In this document: positions 17,991 to 27,404 of the stretch, one piece after another
How the letters are laid out: each line of letters starts with the position of its first letter
Position numbering within the stretch: position 1 is the stretch's first letter
Assembly: GCA_945956915.1 (NCBI GenBank)
Contig: CAMFJH010000004.1
Span: 62,001 to 126,000, forward strand
Direction of reading: 5' to 3'
DNA length: 64,000 nucleotides
Source: an uncultured Francisellaceae bacterium
GTDB lineage: Bacteria; Pseudomonadota; Gammaproteobacteria; UBA6186; Azoamicaceae
The notes under the pieces: model-generated
What the model was told of the DNA's origin: nothing
The model's input: only the letters and a program-made list of their open reading frames with translations
The model's database searches: none
Translations under genes and position numbers: made by a program

Positions 17991-19427
17991 TTAAAACGGT
18001 ACTTCCCAACTGGGATCACATGACTTTAGCAATTGCCTAAAATGTTCCTGTATGCGCTTTAAAGCCAAGACGGTATCCCCTTCAAACCTAAGAATCAAAT
18101 TAGGCGTTGTATTGGATGCACGTATTAAACCAAATCCATCCGAAAAATCAACTCTTAAACCATCAATCGTATTAACCGTGGCATCTTTAAATTGGCAGAT
18201 ATTAACCAATTTTTCCACAATAGAAAATTTAGAACTTTCCGAAACCTGTATTTGTAATTCAGGGGTGTTTTCACTGTCTGGTATACTTAAAAACAATTCC
18301 TGAACTGTTTGGTGCTCAATCGTTTGTGCAATAATTTCTAATAACCTGGCACCGGCATATAAGGCATCATCAAAGCCATACCAGCGTTCTTTAAAAAACA
18401 AATGTCCACTCATTTCTCCTGCCAATAATGCCCCAGTTTCTCGCATTTTTGCTTTAATTAAGGAGTGTCCTGTTTTCCACATAATGGGTTTCCCGCCTAA
18501 GGCAGTAATTTGAGAATGCAAATGTCGTGTGCATTTTACATCATAAATAATCGCAGCATTAGGATTACGCGATAGCACATCTTTTGCCAATATAATAAGT
18601 TGTCTATCACCCCAAATAATTTGGCCTTCATTATCAACAACACCTAAACGATCCCCATCACCATCAAAAGCCAAACCTAAATCTGCTTGTTGGGCTTTTA
18701 CAGCTTTTTGTAAATCTATTAAATTTTCAGGTTGACCCGGATCAGGATGGTGGTTTGGAAAAAGCCCATCTACTTCACAATATAAAGGAATTACTTCGCA
18801 ATTTAAGGCTTTATATAAGGCTGGCGCAACTAAACCTGCTACCCCATTGCCACAATCTACCACAATTTTAAGCTTTTTTTGTTCTGGCAATGCTGGAATG
18901 TTTATTCCCTTTACAACGACTTCAATATATTCTTCAATGATTTGTGTATTTTGAATACATTCACCCGGCGCATAACCAAAAATAAAATCATTTGCTTCAA
19001 TAAGCTTATGCACAGCTTGAATACCTTCTCCATATAAAGCTTCTCCACCAATCATAATTTTCAAACCATTATATTCTGGAGGATTATGACTACCGGTAAT
19101 CATCACCCCGGAAGGACATTTTAAATGATGTGTCGCAAAATATAAAACCGGAGTAGGCACCATCCCAATATCGATTACATGACAACCCGTAGAAAGAATG
19201 CCTTCTATCAATGCAGCAGACAAAGCCGGGCCTGATAAACGACCATCTCGACCGATAACAATTTGTTGCTCACCCTTTCTAACAACAAGAGTCCCTAAAG
19301 CACGACCAATTTCTCGAACAACTTCAGGTTTTAAGCCGGAACTAACAATACCCCGAATATCATAGGCCCTAAAAATATCTTTTGATATTTCCTTTAGATC
19401 CCTTTTTATTTCTATACTGTCTTGCAT
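17991..19427 (-). CDS. algC: Phosphomannomutase/phosphoglucomutase
   Basis: The 478-residue alpha-D-phosphohexomutase has the phosphoserine loop [12 protein letters not shown] (S113), the metal loop DGDGDR, sugar-binding GEMSGHLFF and the phosphate-binding C-terminal [15 protein letters not shown]. It interconverts hexose 1- and 6-phosphates for LPS or exopolysaccharide precursors. It overlaps dut by 16 nt. The order dut-algC is typical for Pseudomonas- and Legionella-type genomes. The symbol is by family resemblance. Confidence 0.9.
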   Translation of the reverse strand: MQDSIEIKRDLKEISKDIFRAYDIRGIVSSGLKPEVVREIGRALGTLVVRKGEQQIVIGRDGRLSGPALSAALIEGILSTGCHVIDIGMVPTPVLYFATHHLKCPSGVMITGSHNPPEYNGLKIMIGGEALYGEGIQAVHKLIEANDFIFGYAPGECIQNTQIIEEYIEVVVKGINIPALPEQKKLKIVVDCGNGVAGLVAPALYKALNCEVIPLYCEVDGLFPNHHPDPGQPENLIDLQKAVKAQQADLGLAFDGDGDRLGVVDNEGQIIWGDRQLIILAKDVLSRNPNAAIIYDVKCTRHLHSQITALGGKPIMWKTGHSLIKAKMRETGALLAGEMSGHLFFKERWYGFDDALYAGARLLEIIAQTIEHQTVQELFLSIPDSENTPELQIQVSESSKFSIVEKLVNICQFKDATVNTIDGLRVDFSDGFGLIRASNTTPNLILRFEGDTVLALKRIQEHFRQLLKSCDPSWEVPF

Positions 19428-19906
19428 ATTTTCACCTCATTAAGCCCCGTATGACCAAACCCACCACTGGCGCGTACAGTTTCCAGAAATCCATCTACGA
19501 TTTCAAATTGCGCTTGTACCACGGGTACAATCATTAACTGCGCCAAACGTTCTCCCATTTTTAAACTAAAGGCTTCGGTGCCTCTATTCCAACAAGAGAT
19601 CAGCAATTCTCCTTGATAATCAGAATCAATCAATCCGGTTAAATTGCCTAAAACAATACCATGTTTATGGCCTAAGCCCGATCGTGGCAAAATAATACCG
19701 GCTAATTGCGGATCTGCAATATAAATTGCCAAGCCGGTTGGGATCAAATGCGTAGTCCCTGGGTGTATTACCAAGGTATCCTCGATACAAGCCCTTAAAT
19801 CAAGACCTGCAGAACCTGAAGTGGCATATTGAGGCAAAGGTATTTCTACACCTATTTTGGGATTTAAAATTTTAAGCTGAATACTGTGTTGTATTTTTCC
19901 CAACAT
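19412..19906 (-). CDS. dut: dUTP diphosphatase
   Basis: The 164-residue trimeric dUTPase shows all five motifs: [39 protein letters not shown] and the C-terminal GGFGHTG. It hydrolyses dUTP to dUMP. It has about 10 extra residues at the N-terminus relative to E. coli Dut. The start ATG touches the stop of the upstream lipoprotein gene by one base. Confidence 0.97.
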   Translation of the reverse strand: MLGKIQHSIQLKILNPKIGVEIPLPQYATSGSAGLDLRACIEDTLVIHPGTTHLIPTGLAIYIADPQLAGIILPRSGLGHKHGIVLGNLTGLIDSDYQGELLISCWNRGTEAFSLKMGERLAQLMIVPVVQAQFEIVDGFLETVRASGGFGHTGLNEVKICKTV

Positions 19907-20544
19907 TAAAAGACTCCTACAATAGAACGTGTAATACCTGCTATTAAGGCAGGTGCGGCTTTGTCGAATTTTAAGTTAATTTTGGTTGAAGTGCTAAGAA
20001 CGCGTGTTTGATAGCGCTTCCAATTCGTTTTTTCAGTAAAAGTTACTTCTTTCATATTTGAAACTTGCTTCAATTTAGTTCTAGATTTTTTCTCTGACAT
20101 CACTCGAGAACTGCCGGTACGCTCAGAAATTTGTACATCGGCCACCATGCTATAGACTTTTTCTGTTTCTGTCGCTGGGGGTGTATTTTCCAGCTCAAAG
20201 CCTGAATGTAGGGCATATTGAGCTGCTTTTAAATCAGACTTCCCTACTTGTAGCATATTCGCTTGTACAACATAATGTGCTTCTTCCAGGGTAGGCACAA
20301 TCCGATAACCCCTTGCTTCTAAACCTTTTGCTAATTGGTAAGCTAAATCTAAAGCAGGCTTATCTGAGGTGTTTCGAATTTGGAGAAAAACAGTATGCTT
20401 CTCCGAACTCACAGGATCTAAAAATACTGATGCACTCATTTGAGTTTGGACACCCGATGCGCGCTTGTGCATCGTGGTTTGAGAAGTACCGCAGCCCATA
20501 AGGCTCAGCCCAATTACTGACAAAGCAACTAACTTAAATTGCAT
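19906..20544 (-). CDS. TraT-like outer-membrane lipoprotein (serum/complement resistance family)
   Basis: I chose the start [10 protein letters not shown] because AGGAG lies 8 nt upstream; an in-frame Met 6 codons earlier is less likely. The lipobox is LMGC. The body aligns by eye with Tra[83 protein letters not shown]. Plasmid TraT mediates surface exclusion and serum resistance. The Gly-rich hydrophobic middle segment of classical TraT is missing here, where the chain runs directly from [20 protein letters not shown] to [17 protein letters not shown] sequence. It overlaps dut by 1 nt. Confidence 0.82.
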   Translation of the reverse strand: MQFKLVALSVIGLSLMGCGTSQTTMHKRASGVQTQMSASVFLDPVSSEKHTVFLQIRNTSDKPALDLAYQLAKGLEARGYRIVPTLEEAHYVVQANMLQVGKSDLKAAQYALHSGFELENTPPATETEKVYSMVADVQISERTGSSRVMSEKKSRTKLKQVSNMKEVTFTEKTNWKRYQTRVLSTSTKINLKFDKAAPALIAGITRSIVGVF

Positions 20545-20608
20545 AAAAATGACTCCTAGCACTCAAATCTCAAAATAATTTCGAAAAGACTTTTACTTAA
20601 ACGCAAGA

Positions 20609-20651
20609 AAGAGTATACTCTTACCTTGATTTATTTGATACACTATATAAT
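20609..20651 (+). promoter_or_regulatory. Divergent promoter region for rpmBG and the TraT-like gene
   Basis: TATAAT lies at 20646-20651, upstream of the rpmB SD GAGGAG. A perfect 14-bp palindrome AAGAGTATACTCTT at 20609-20622 carries TATACT on both strands, so it may supply -10 boxes in both directions. No ideal -35 is visible for TATAAT at 17 bp. Confidence 0.4.
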
Positions 20652-20692
20652 CTTTTAGCACTACAGCTTTTAGAAGTACGAGGAGAACCATT

Positions 20693-20935
20693 ATGTCCAG
20701 AGTATGTCAGGTAACTGGGGTTGGCCCAATGACAGGTAACAACGTATCGCATTCCAACCGGAAGACAAGACGACGTTTTCTACCCAATGTCCATTGGCAC
20801 CGATTTTTCAGTCCTTTAGAAAATCGTTTTATCCGCTTGTTAGTTTCTAACAGAGGTATGCGTATTATAGACAAAAAAGGCATAGATGCAGTTCTGGCTG
20901 AATTAAAAGCCAAAAGCGAAGCGTGTTCATCTTAA
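20693..20935 (+). CDS. rpmB: 50S ribosomal protein L28
   Basis: The 80-residue protein begins [20 protein letters not shown] and continues [17 protein letters not shown], the L28 signature. GAGGAG precedes the ATG by 7 nt. It is followed after 18 nt by rpmG, the usual rpmBG operon, and by an intrinsic terminator inside the next gene's 5' end. Confidence 0.98.
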   Translation: MSRVCQVTGVGPMTGNNVSHSNRKTRRRFLPNVHWHRFFSPLENRFIRLLVSNRGMRIIDKKGIDAVLAELKAKSEACSS

Positions 20936-20953
20936 CATTAAGAGTATTAAAGC

Positions 20954-21115
20954 ATGGCAACTAAAAGTAAAACCGTTAAAATAAAACTTGTTTCTGAGTC
21001 AGGCTATTTTTATACCACTCTCAAAAACCCTAAAATGGCGCATAAGCTTAAATTGCGTAAATATGATCCTAAAACACGCAAGCATGAATGGTTTGAAGAG
21101 AAGAAGATCAAGTAA
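20954..21115 (+). CDS. rpmG: 50S ribosomal protein L33
   Basis: The 53-codon gene (ATG 20954, TAA 21113) encodes MATKSKTVKIKLVSESGYFY followed by TTLKNPKMAHKLKLRKYDP and ending EWFEEKKIK. It is the zinc-independent form, without the CxxC pairs. It is co-transcribed with rpmB. Short, but unmistakable by family sequence. Confidence 0.96.
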   Translation: MATKSKTVKIKLVSESGYFYTTLKNPKMAHKLKLRKYDPKTRKHEWFEEKKIK

Positions 21116-21124
21116 TTTCTAAAG

Positions 21125-22009
21125 ATGAATTTTTCAATCTATAAGGGCGGAACTTCTCCGCCCTTTTCTGTTCCTGCTTGCATCCATGCTGTTGAATTGT
21201 TTGATTCCTTAGGGTCCACCAACGATTATCTCCTTAACTTAGCCTCCGATATTAACGAATACCATCAATACTATCAGCGTAATATTGCGTGTATTGCCGA
21301 ACAACAAACTGCAGGCCGTGGCCGTGAAGGTAAGCACTGGGTTTCGCCTAAAAATAATATTTACTTATCTTTACTATGGCATTTCCCATTTCCGATTGCT
21401 CGATTAAGTGGCTTAAGCTTGGCTATTGGCTGTGCCATTGTCAATACTGTGCAAATATTAGCTACGCAAGCCCCAAAGGCACAGTCAATTGCTTCTTTGG
21501 GCCTAAAGTGGCCTAATGATGTTTTATGGAATTATCAAAAGCTTTCTGGTATTTTAATTGAAATAGGGCCTTCACGGACTTCGAATATCAAGCCAAATAC
21601 CCAAGCTATCATTGGCATTGGCTTAAATCTGAATCAGCCTGCAACAGCCTTGATTACCCAACCTTGGACAGATCTTAATACGATTTTGAGAGCTATGCCT
21701 GATAAAAACCAAGTGCTGAGTGTCCTTCTACAGGAGCTTACCAATGTGCTCACACAATTTCAAACAGAAGGCTTTAGGGCATTTATGCCTGAATGGCATG
21801 CATGGGATCTTAGTTTGGGTAAACGCGTCAATATCATCACACCTGCTATGAACTTTCAAGGCATAGGCCAAGGCGTTAATTCCGAAGGTCATTTTTTATT
21901 AAAAACAGATTCGGGTGCAATAAAAACCTTTGCCAGTGCTGAGATTTCACTCCGTTTAGCACGTGGAAAAGAAATTGTTAGTAACCCCAGTTATGAGCTT
22001 TTAAATTAA
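21125..22009 (+). CDS. birA: Biotin--[acetyl-CoA-carboxylase] ligase, monofunctional
   Basis: The 294-residue protein has the biotinyl-AMP-binding loop GRGREGKHW, the substrate phrase SLGSTNDYLL at the start of the catalytic domain, and KWPNDVLWNYQKLSGILIE. The N-terminal winged helix of E. coli BirA is absent, so it should not repress biotin genes. The first codons (MNFSIYKGGTSPPFSVP) overlap the rpmBG terminator hairpin and have only a weak SD (AAAG), so the real start is uncertain. The protein could start further down at a non-ATG codon before ELFDSLGSTND. Confidence 0.9.
   Translation: MNFSIYKGGTSPPFSVPACIHAVELFDSLGSTNDYLLNLASDINEYHQYYQRNIACIAEQQTAGRGREGKHWVSPKNNIYLSLLWHFPFPIARLSGLSLAIGCAIVNTVQILATQAPKAQSIASLGLKWPNDVLWNYQKLSGILIEIGPSRTSNIKPNTQAIIGIGLNLNQPATALITQPWTDLNTILRAMPDKNQVLSVLLQELTNVLTQFQTEGFRAFMPEWHAWDLSLGKRVNIITPAMNFQGIGQGVNSEGHFLLKTDSGAIKTFASAEISLRLARGKEIVSNPSYELLN
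21143..21170 (+). terminator. Rho-independent terminator of rpmB-rpmG
   Basis: Perfect 9-bp stem AAGGGCGGA (21143-21151) / TCCGCCCTT (21157-21165) with 5-nt loop ACTTC and a following T tract (21164-21167). It lies inside the apparent 5' end of birA. Confidence 0.8.
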
Positions 22010-22027
22010 AAACTTATTCTGGGGTTA
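21982..22027. terminator. Long inverted repeat spanning the birA stop codon
   Basis: TAACCCCAG (21982-21990) pairs perfectly with CTGGGGTTA (22019-22027). Inside the loop, AGCTTTTAA and TTAAAAACT nearly pair as well, so a cruciform or long hairpin is possible between the convergent birA and ATPase genes. No U-tract directly follows on the plus strand, so a bidirectional terminator role is plausible but unproven. Confidence 0.45.
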
Positions 22028-22040
22028 GGGGCAGCCAAAT

Positions 22041-23276
22041 TCAAAGCGTATGCCAAGGTAACGCAATAATGTCTTTGTCTATTTGATAACAGTCCTTACC
22101 TGCATAAATTACTAAAGCTGGCATAATATTATTCGAAGAATACGTTTCTTTAAACGCATATATTCCACTTAAATCTTTTTTACTTAATACAGTTTTACAT
22201 TTTATTTCTACAGGATATAGAGCTCCATCTTTTTCTAAGATTAAATCAACTTCTGCTCTCCCCCCCGTACGCCAATGATAAAATTGTGGGCTCATTTCTA
22301 AATCATTAGATAAACTGAAAATTAAATTGACAACAAATGTTTCAAATAGTGCGCCTAATAAAGGATGTCTAGCTAAAGCTTCTGGAGAAGAAACCCTTTG
22401 CAAATAACATGCAATCCCAGTATCAGTAATATACCCTTTTGGTTTTTTAGTTAAACGCTTGATTGTATTACCACTGTAAGGCAATACAGCTCTCCATTGA
22501 TACGTGCTTTGCAATAATGCTAACCATCTTTCAGCTGTATGAGGAGAAATACCTATTTCTCTACCTAATTGTGAATAATTAATTTCTTGAGCGGTTAAAG
22601 CAGCTGATAGCCCTAAAAACCTATCAAACTCATTTAAATCTTTAATATTTTCCAATAAGCGAACATCCCGTTCTAAATAGGTTTGAATATAAGAAGAAAA
22701 ATATGTGGGCACTAAAGTATTTGGAAACTCAAGAAGGCCAGGTAAATTTCCTCGCCATAGAGCTTCAAATAATTGCACATCTCCACCTTTTGTAAATTGT
22801 TGAATTAGAGAAAGTGGATCTTTAAGATAATGATATAACCAATGTTCCTGCAGACTTGTTTTCTGAGATTTTTCATAGGGTGTCATACCATCCAAATGAA
22901 TAATACCGACACGCCCTGCCATACTTTCAGAAACAGTTTTTAAAACATTTAAATTTTGTGAACCTGTTAAAAAATATTGTCCTTTTTTATCAGCTTGATC
23001 CACTACACGTTTAATAGCGGGTAATAGTTCTGGAGCATATTGTATTTCATCTAATATAATGGGCGAAGCAAAATTCTGTAGAAAAAGATCTGGATCACTT
23101 CGTGCACCATATAAGTCTTGTACTGGATCAAAAATGATATTTTTTAGTTTTGGAAAAATATGACTTAACATCGTACTTTTTCCAACTTGCCTTGCACCTG
23201 TGACTAAAATGACTTTAAAATGTTGGGAAAGTAATTCTACTTTTTTTTCAATATGTCTAGCTAAGTACATTTTCAC
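22041..23276 (-). CDS. AAA_14/DUF4143 ATPase with C-terminal nuclease-like domain
   Basis: The 411-residue protein has Walker A GARQVGKS (27-34), Walker B PIILDEIQYAPEL, sensor-like FLTGSQN and GRVGIIHLDGMTPYE, then the DUF4143 part: a winged-helix-like EINYSQLGREIGISPHTAERW and a PD-(D/E)XK-like tail (GGRAEVDLILEKDG followed by YPVEIKCK). This family is common and multicopy in prokaryotes, function unsettled; toxin-antitoxin-like or selfish behaviour has been suggested. It is intact, and its upstream region carries its own palindrome (23281-23307). Met3 could be the start. Confidence 0.88.
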   Translation of the reverse strand: MKMYLARHIEKKVELLSQHFKVILVTGARQVGKSTMLSHIFPKLKNIIFDPVQDLYGARSDPDLFLQNFASPIILDEIQYAPELLPAIKRVVDQADKKGQYFLTGSQNLNVLKTVSESMAGRVGIIHLDGMTPYEKSQKTSLQEHWLYHYLKDPLSLIQQFTKGGDVQLFEALWRGNLPGLLEFPNTLVPTYFSSYIQTYLERDVRLLENIKDLNEFDRFLGLSAALTAQEINYSQLGREIGISPHTAERWLALLQSTYQWRAVLPYSGNTIKRLTKKPKGYITDTGIACYLQRVSSPEALARHPLLGALFETFVVNLIFSLSNDLEMSPQFYHWRTGGRAEVDLILEKDGALYPVEIKCKTVLSKKDLSGIYAFKETYSSNNIMPALVIYAGKDCYQIDKDIIALPWHTL

Positions 23277-23280
23277 CTCT

Positions 23281-23307
23281 CAATTTAAAGATAGCATAGC
23301 TAAATTG
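23281..23307 (-). promoter_or_regulatory. Palindromic operator candidate upstream of the AAA/DUF4143 ATPase
   Basis: CAATTTA (23281-23287) and TAAATTG (23301-23307) form an inverted repeat enclosing a second palindrome TAGCATAGCTA (23292-23302). They lie only 5-31 nt upstream of the ATG at 23276, overlapping the probable transcription start. Confidence 0.45.
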
Positions 23308-23555
23308 CAAGGTAAAATCAAAATTTTGCTTCGAAAAGCTGTTTTTATAACCAGCATTTCACGATTCTTAACTGCCCAGGTGCCCCTGATACCCCCTCAA
23401 GACGATAAAAATCCCCCCGCTAGCTTCGCTATCGACCCCCTTTTGAAAAAGTGGGTAAAAAGCAGTATTTTAGGCTAATGGTTAATAGCCTAGTTAACAC
23501 TAACATTTATACCGCTTAGGCTGTCACTCAGTTACCTATGAATGTATAATACAGA

Positions 23556-24743
23556 ATGTACAAATTTTATAACATAGAAACGCTTATCCACACTCTCCTA
23601 GCAGAAGCTGCTATTATCTGTATTCAATTTTCCAAACCCAAAATGATTAAGCCTTCGAAGGCCATTATTCGACCCCTTATCATTAAAAAAAAATTACACT
23701 ATCAAATCAGCCTTCAAGAAGGGACACAAAGTCGAGATATTAATATTGCTCCAGAAACCTTAAGCACGCAAATTGAACACTTACTTACTGTTAATTTTAA
23801 ACAAGCCATTATTCAAACACCTCAAGCTAATTATCATTTATTATCCTCTAAAAAAGGCAAGATCACGATTTTAAAAAAAGCTATTTCAAATTCCCCAGAT
23901 ACTGTATTTAATGCCAGACTCACTCATAATCGCAAAAAAAATTATCTATTACCAGAAGGCACTCCTATTCCTTTTTTAATCGAACTGGGCATTATGAATT
24001 CAGAAGGGAAAGTGTTGCTTAAAAAATATGATAAATTTAAACAAATTAATCGTTTCTTAGAAATGGTTCAGGATTGTTTAGGAACATTGGATCTTAAAAA
24101 AACCATTCATATTGTTGATTTTGGTTGTGGAAAATCTTATCTTACTTTTGCACTGTATCATTACTTTGCAAACATTCACAATCTTTCCCTTAAAATTGTG
24201 GGTCTTGATCTGAAAACCGAAGTCATTGAACACTGTTCAACGCTCGCTAAAAAATTAAATTTTAATCATTTGTCTTTTTTAGTGAATGATATAGAACATT
24301 ATGATACAAAAGATCCCATTGATATGGTCGTGTCTTTGCATGCTTGTAATACCGCAACCGATGCGGCCATTGAAAAAGCTGTACAATGGAACTCTGCCGT
24401 TATTTTAGCAGTGCCTTGTTGTCAACATGAACTTTATAATCAAATACAAAATAAAGAACTCAACCCACTCTTAAAACATGGTATTATCAAAGAGCGAATT
24501 GCAGCCTTAACCACTGATGCACTTCGGGCACACTTATTAGAAATTTTAGGCTATAAAACACAAATTCTTGAATTTATTGATATGGAACACACACCAAAAA
24601 ACCTTCTCATCCGAGCAATTAAAAATCCTTTTAATCACAAAGCTCAGGGTATTCAAAAATTAATTGCAGAATACCAAGTAATTACTGCATTACTTAAGCT
24701 AAAACCTGATTTGGAAAAAAGACTTGAAAAATATCTTAAATGA
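23556..24743 (+). CDS. SAM-dependent methyltransferase of the Methyltransf_32 type
   Basis: The 395-residue protein has the SAM-binding motif I VDFGCGKSYLTFALYHYF, acidic loop GLDLK, motif IV VVSLHACNTATDAAI and the diagnostic AVPCCQHELYNQI. This layout matches the PF13679 family (METTL25/GSTCD-like), whose bacterial substrates are poorly known and may be rRNA or tRNA. The N-terminal about 170 residues lack an obvious domain but contain RLTHNRKKNYLLPEG, a conserved pre-catalytic phrase of this family. No clear SD precedes the ATG (AATACAGA). It stands as a single gene. Confidence 0.8.
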   Translation: MYKFYNIETLIHTLLAEAAIICIQFSKPKMIKPSKAIIRPLIIKKKLHYQISLQEGTQSRDINIAPETLSTQIEHLLTVNFKQAIIQTPQANYHLLSSKKGKITILKKAISNSPDTVFNARLTHNRKKNYLLPEGTPIPFLIELGIMNSEGKVLLKKYDKFKQINRFLEMVQDCLGTLDLKKTIHIVDFGCGKSYLTFALYHYFANIHNLSLKIVGLDLKTEVIEHCSTLAKKLNFNHLSFLVNDIEHYDTKDPIDMVVSLHACNTATDAAIEKAVQWNSAVILAVPCCQHELYNQIQNKELNPLLKHGIIKERIAALTTDALRAHLLEILGYKTQILEFIDMEHTPKNLLIRAIKNPFNHKAQGIQKLIAEYQVITALLKLKPDLEKRLEKYLK

Positions 24744-24805
24744 TTTAAAAATTATACATGATAAAATCCACCACTCAATACAAGCGGAACTTACCTAACA
24801 TTCTT

Positions 24806-25069
24806 TTATGAAACTGTATTTTCTAGATCACCACATTTTTCTGTGGCTTCTATTGCATCGTAAAAAATATTAAATACATCTTTTTTAGTAAGCTTGTCAT
24901 TTTTACAATGTTCTAAAACTAACTTAGTTAACTGCAGTGCAGTCGAGCTTCTTAGTTTCAGAAATTCTACCATCACATCCATATCTGGTTGATCATCAAA
25001 GGTATCTTCGTCAAACCAGTCTTCCTCAAAATGAGTGACCAGTTCATCGTTTGCTTCTTTTTTCTTCAT
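24806..25069 (-). CDS. Small acidic hypothetical protein (87 aa)
   Basis: The 87-codon ORF has a strong SD (GGGAGAG 5 nt before ATG), so it is likely real. The N-terminus is very acidic (HFEEDWFDEDTFDDQPDMD) and the remainder is probably helical (FLKLRSSTALQLTKLVLEHC). I do not recognise a family. It sits between a methyltransferase and the ABC-F gene. A small regulator or an effector-like protein would fit, but nothing specific supports either. Confidence 0.6.
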   Translation of the reverse strand: MKKKEANDELVTHFEEDWFDEDTFDDQPDMDVMVEFLKLRSSTALQLTKLVLEHCKNDKLTKKDVFNIFYDAIEATEKCGDLENTVS

Positions 25070-25146
25070 TAAACTCTCCCTGTTAGCTAATATTTGCTTT
25101 CAACATACGCAGTGTAGATGATATTTAATATGAATTCAAATAACTT

Positions 25147-26778
25147 TTAATACGCCTCTCCCAGTAACCAAGCTTGATTTAGATAATCTTCGCCATATTT
25201 ACTTAAGTATTGCTCGTAACTTCCATGAAAATCGGTAATGCCTTTTTCCGTAAAAGCCAAGATTCTATTGGCGATTGCAGCCACAAAATGCCTATCATGA
25301 CTTACACACAACATCGTGCCTTCAAATTCCTTTAAGCCTTTGGCCAAGGCATTTCGAGCATCTAAATCCAAATGGTTGGTAGGTTCATCTAAAATTAATA
25401 TATTATTTTGTTCTAGTAATATATTGGCAAATAGCAAACGTGCCGCCTCACCCCCACTTAAGTTTAAGATGTTTTTATGCACGTCATCTTGGGTAAATAA
25501 AACTTGGCCTAACACTTTCCTAATGATGTCAATAGTGAAGCTATGATTTCTGACTTCGGATAAATATTCTAAAATACTCATGCTTTGGTTGAGCTGCTCG
25601 TGGTGATCTTGGGCAAAATAGCCTACATGAGTTTCATAACCCCATTCAAAACTGCCTGCATCGGGTGTATGTTGCGCTAGCAAAATTTTTAAAAGCGTTG
25701 ACTTGCCTATGCCATTATGACCAATGATAGCAATTTTTTCACCTTTATTGATATTAAAACTGACTTTCTTTAAGACTGTTTTCTCGCCAAAGGATTTTTC
25801 GATGCCTTCAACTTTAAGTACTATTTTTCCGGAAGGACGTTTTTGTTTAAACTGAAAATTAGGGCTGATACGAGATGATTTTTTAATATCTGGCAATTCA
25901 ATGCGATCAATCATCTTTTCTCGAGCTGCCGCTTGACGACCCCGTGTAGCACTGGCTTTAAATTTATCTACAAAGGCTTGCATGTGTGCTATTTTATTTT
26001 CCAAGTACTTTTGCGCATGCAATTTCTGTTCAACAATTAAAGCTTTTTCTTGAAGTGAATGATCATAGTTACCTACATATTCTTGAATTTCACCATAATC
26101 GATATCCAAAACATGTGTAGAAAGGTTATTCAAAAAATTTTGATCATGAGAAATAAAAACCAACACACCTTTAAAGCTATTTTTTAAATAATTTTCTAAC
26201 CAAGCAATGCTCATGATATCTAAGTGATTGGTGGGTTCATCCAGTAATAAAACATCAGGCTCTGAAAATAAAGCTTGTGCTAATAGAGCACGTAATTTAA
26301 AACCACCTGATAATAAATGCATGGGTTTAGTATGATTGTTTATATCAACGCCTAAGCCCGTTAATAAAGTAGCGGCAAAGGTTTCTGCAACATAACCATT
26401 GTAAGTCACAATCACTTCTTCTAATTCTGCTAAACGATACCCAGCTTTGGTATCCAAGATTTCTTGTGCTAATAATTGCTCTTTTTCTTGCAAGGCTTCC
26501 CATAATTTTGGCTTACCGTGTAATACCGTTTCTAAAGCGGTGTTATTTTCATAGCGAAATTGATCTTGCTTTAGCCAACCCAATTGTGTACGTTTGCCAA
26601 TGGTGATTTCACCCATACTGGGTGTTTCATCCCCTGCTAATAGTCGTAAAAAAGTAGATTTGCCGGTTCCATTAGCACCCACCACTCCGTAGCGATTATT
26701 ACCTATAAGATTTAGATTAACGCCATCAAAGAGCAATCTTGCTCCGTATAGCATGGATAAATTGGATATACTGATCAT
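25147..26778 (-). CDS. ABC-F translation factor ATPase, YbiT-like
   Basis: The 543-residue protein has two nucleotide-binding domains and no membrane segments: Walker A GANGTGKST and GHNGIGKST, signatures LSGGFKLR and LSGGEAARL, Walker B LLLDEPTNHLD and LILDEPTNHLD. The linker between the domains is the helical P-site tRNA interaction motif (KFKASATRGRQAAAREKMIDR). The opening MISISNLSMLYGARLLFDGVN resembles E. coli YbiT more than EttA or Uup. ABC-F proteins act on ribosomal E-site complexes. Full length, single gene. Confidence 0.93.
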   Translation of the reverse strand: MISISNLSMLYGARLLFDGVNLNLIGNNRYGVVGANGTGKSTFLRLLAGDETPSMGEITIGKRTQLGWLKQDQFRYENNTALETVLHGKPKLWEALQEKEQLLAQEILDTKAGYRLAELEEVIVTYNGYVAETFAATLLTGLGVDINNHTKPMHLLSGGFKLRALLAQALFSEPDVLLLDEPTNHLDIMSIAWLENYLKNSFKGVLVFISHDQNFLNNLSTHVLDIDYGEIQEYVGNYDHSLQEKALIVEQKLHAQKYLENKIAHMQAFVDKFKASATRGRQAAAREKMIDRIELPDIKKSSRISPNFQFKQKRPSGKIVLKVEGIEKSFGEKTVLKKVSFNINKGEKIAIIGHNGIGKSTLLKILLAQHTPDAGSFEWGYETHVGYFAQDHHEQLNQSMSILEYLSEVRNHSFTIDIIRKVLGQVLFTQDDVHKNILNLSGGEAARLLFANILLEQNNILILDEPTNHLDLDARNALAKGLKEFEGTMLCVSHDRHFVAAIANRILAFTEKGITDFHGSYEQYLSKYGEDYLNQAWLLGEAY

Positions 26779-26901
26779 AACTTAAAAATTTTATCTAAAC
26801 AAAAACAACATTAATGACGATTATGAATGCGGCATATTATCATAGCTCTGAGAAAAAAGGTAATGAGTTATTTGAATAATTATTCCTGAGTTTAAATAAA
26901 A

Positions 26902-26930
26902 CTGACACCCTTTCCAAAATTTGGTATACT
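26902..26930 (+). promoter_or_regulatory. Sigma-70 promoter of the hslR-priA-hslVU operon
   Basis: CTGACA (26902-26907), 17-bp spacer, TATACT (26925-26930); the first ATG of the operon is at 26979. One mismatch in each box. No sigma-32 consensus is evident despite the heat-shock genes. Confidence 0.7.
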
Positions 26931-26978
26931 GCAGCCTGCACAAAGTTTGACTATTTAATTAGGTGTTTAACTAAAAAA

Positions 26979-27404
26979 ATGGGACATACATTTACTTTTT
27001 TTGAAGAAGAATCTGAATTAGAAGATTCCGACGAATCAGGCGAACGCGTACTAAAGGTTCGCCTAGACAAGTGGCTGTGGGCAGCACGTTTCTTTAAAAC
27101 ACGTGCCCTGGCACGTGTGGCCGTAGAAAGTAAAAAAATACGCTATACCATCAATGGACAAGAAGTTTCTAAACTCTCTCCCTCACGCGAAATTGAAGTG
27201 GGCGCGACACTCAGCATCCAACACGGTCGTTTTACCAAGGTAGTTATCGTAAAAGGATTATCTACCCGTAGAAGAAGCACAGACGAAGCTCTGCAATTGT
27301 TTGAAGAAACAGAAGAAAGCCGCCTTATCCGAGAAAAATTAATGGCAGAGCAACCCACCTATGGATATGCTACACAAACAGAACAAGATACTCAAGAAAG
27401 CTAA
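26979..27404 (+). CDS. hslR: Hsp15, S4-domain ribosome-associated heat-shock protein
   Basis: The 141-residue protein has an S4 RNA-binding domain (VRLDKWLWAARFFKTRALAR), then IRYTINGQEVSKLSPSREI and RSTDEALQLFEETEES. Hsp15 rescues stalled 50S-nascent chain-tRNA complexes after heat shock. Unlike E. coli Hsp15 it has an acidic leader of about 25 residues (FFEEESELEDSDESGE) and a much less basic C-terminal tail. It is the first gene of the operon and overlaps priA by 44 nt. Confidence 0.92.
   Translation: MGHTFTFFEEESELEDSDESGERVLKVRLDKWLWAARFFKTRALARVAVESKKIRYTINGQEVSKLSPSREIEVGATLSIQHGRFTKVVIVKGLSTRRRSTDEALQLFEETEESRLIREKLMAEQPTYGYATQTEQDTQES

Noticed and set aside
23330..23478. C-rich stretch with blocks of CCCCC between the ATPase and methyltransferase genes
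   Set aside because: It looks like degenerate intergenic repeat sequence, but no second copy in the window is similar enough to call an element, and it codes nothing convincing.
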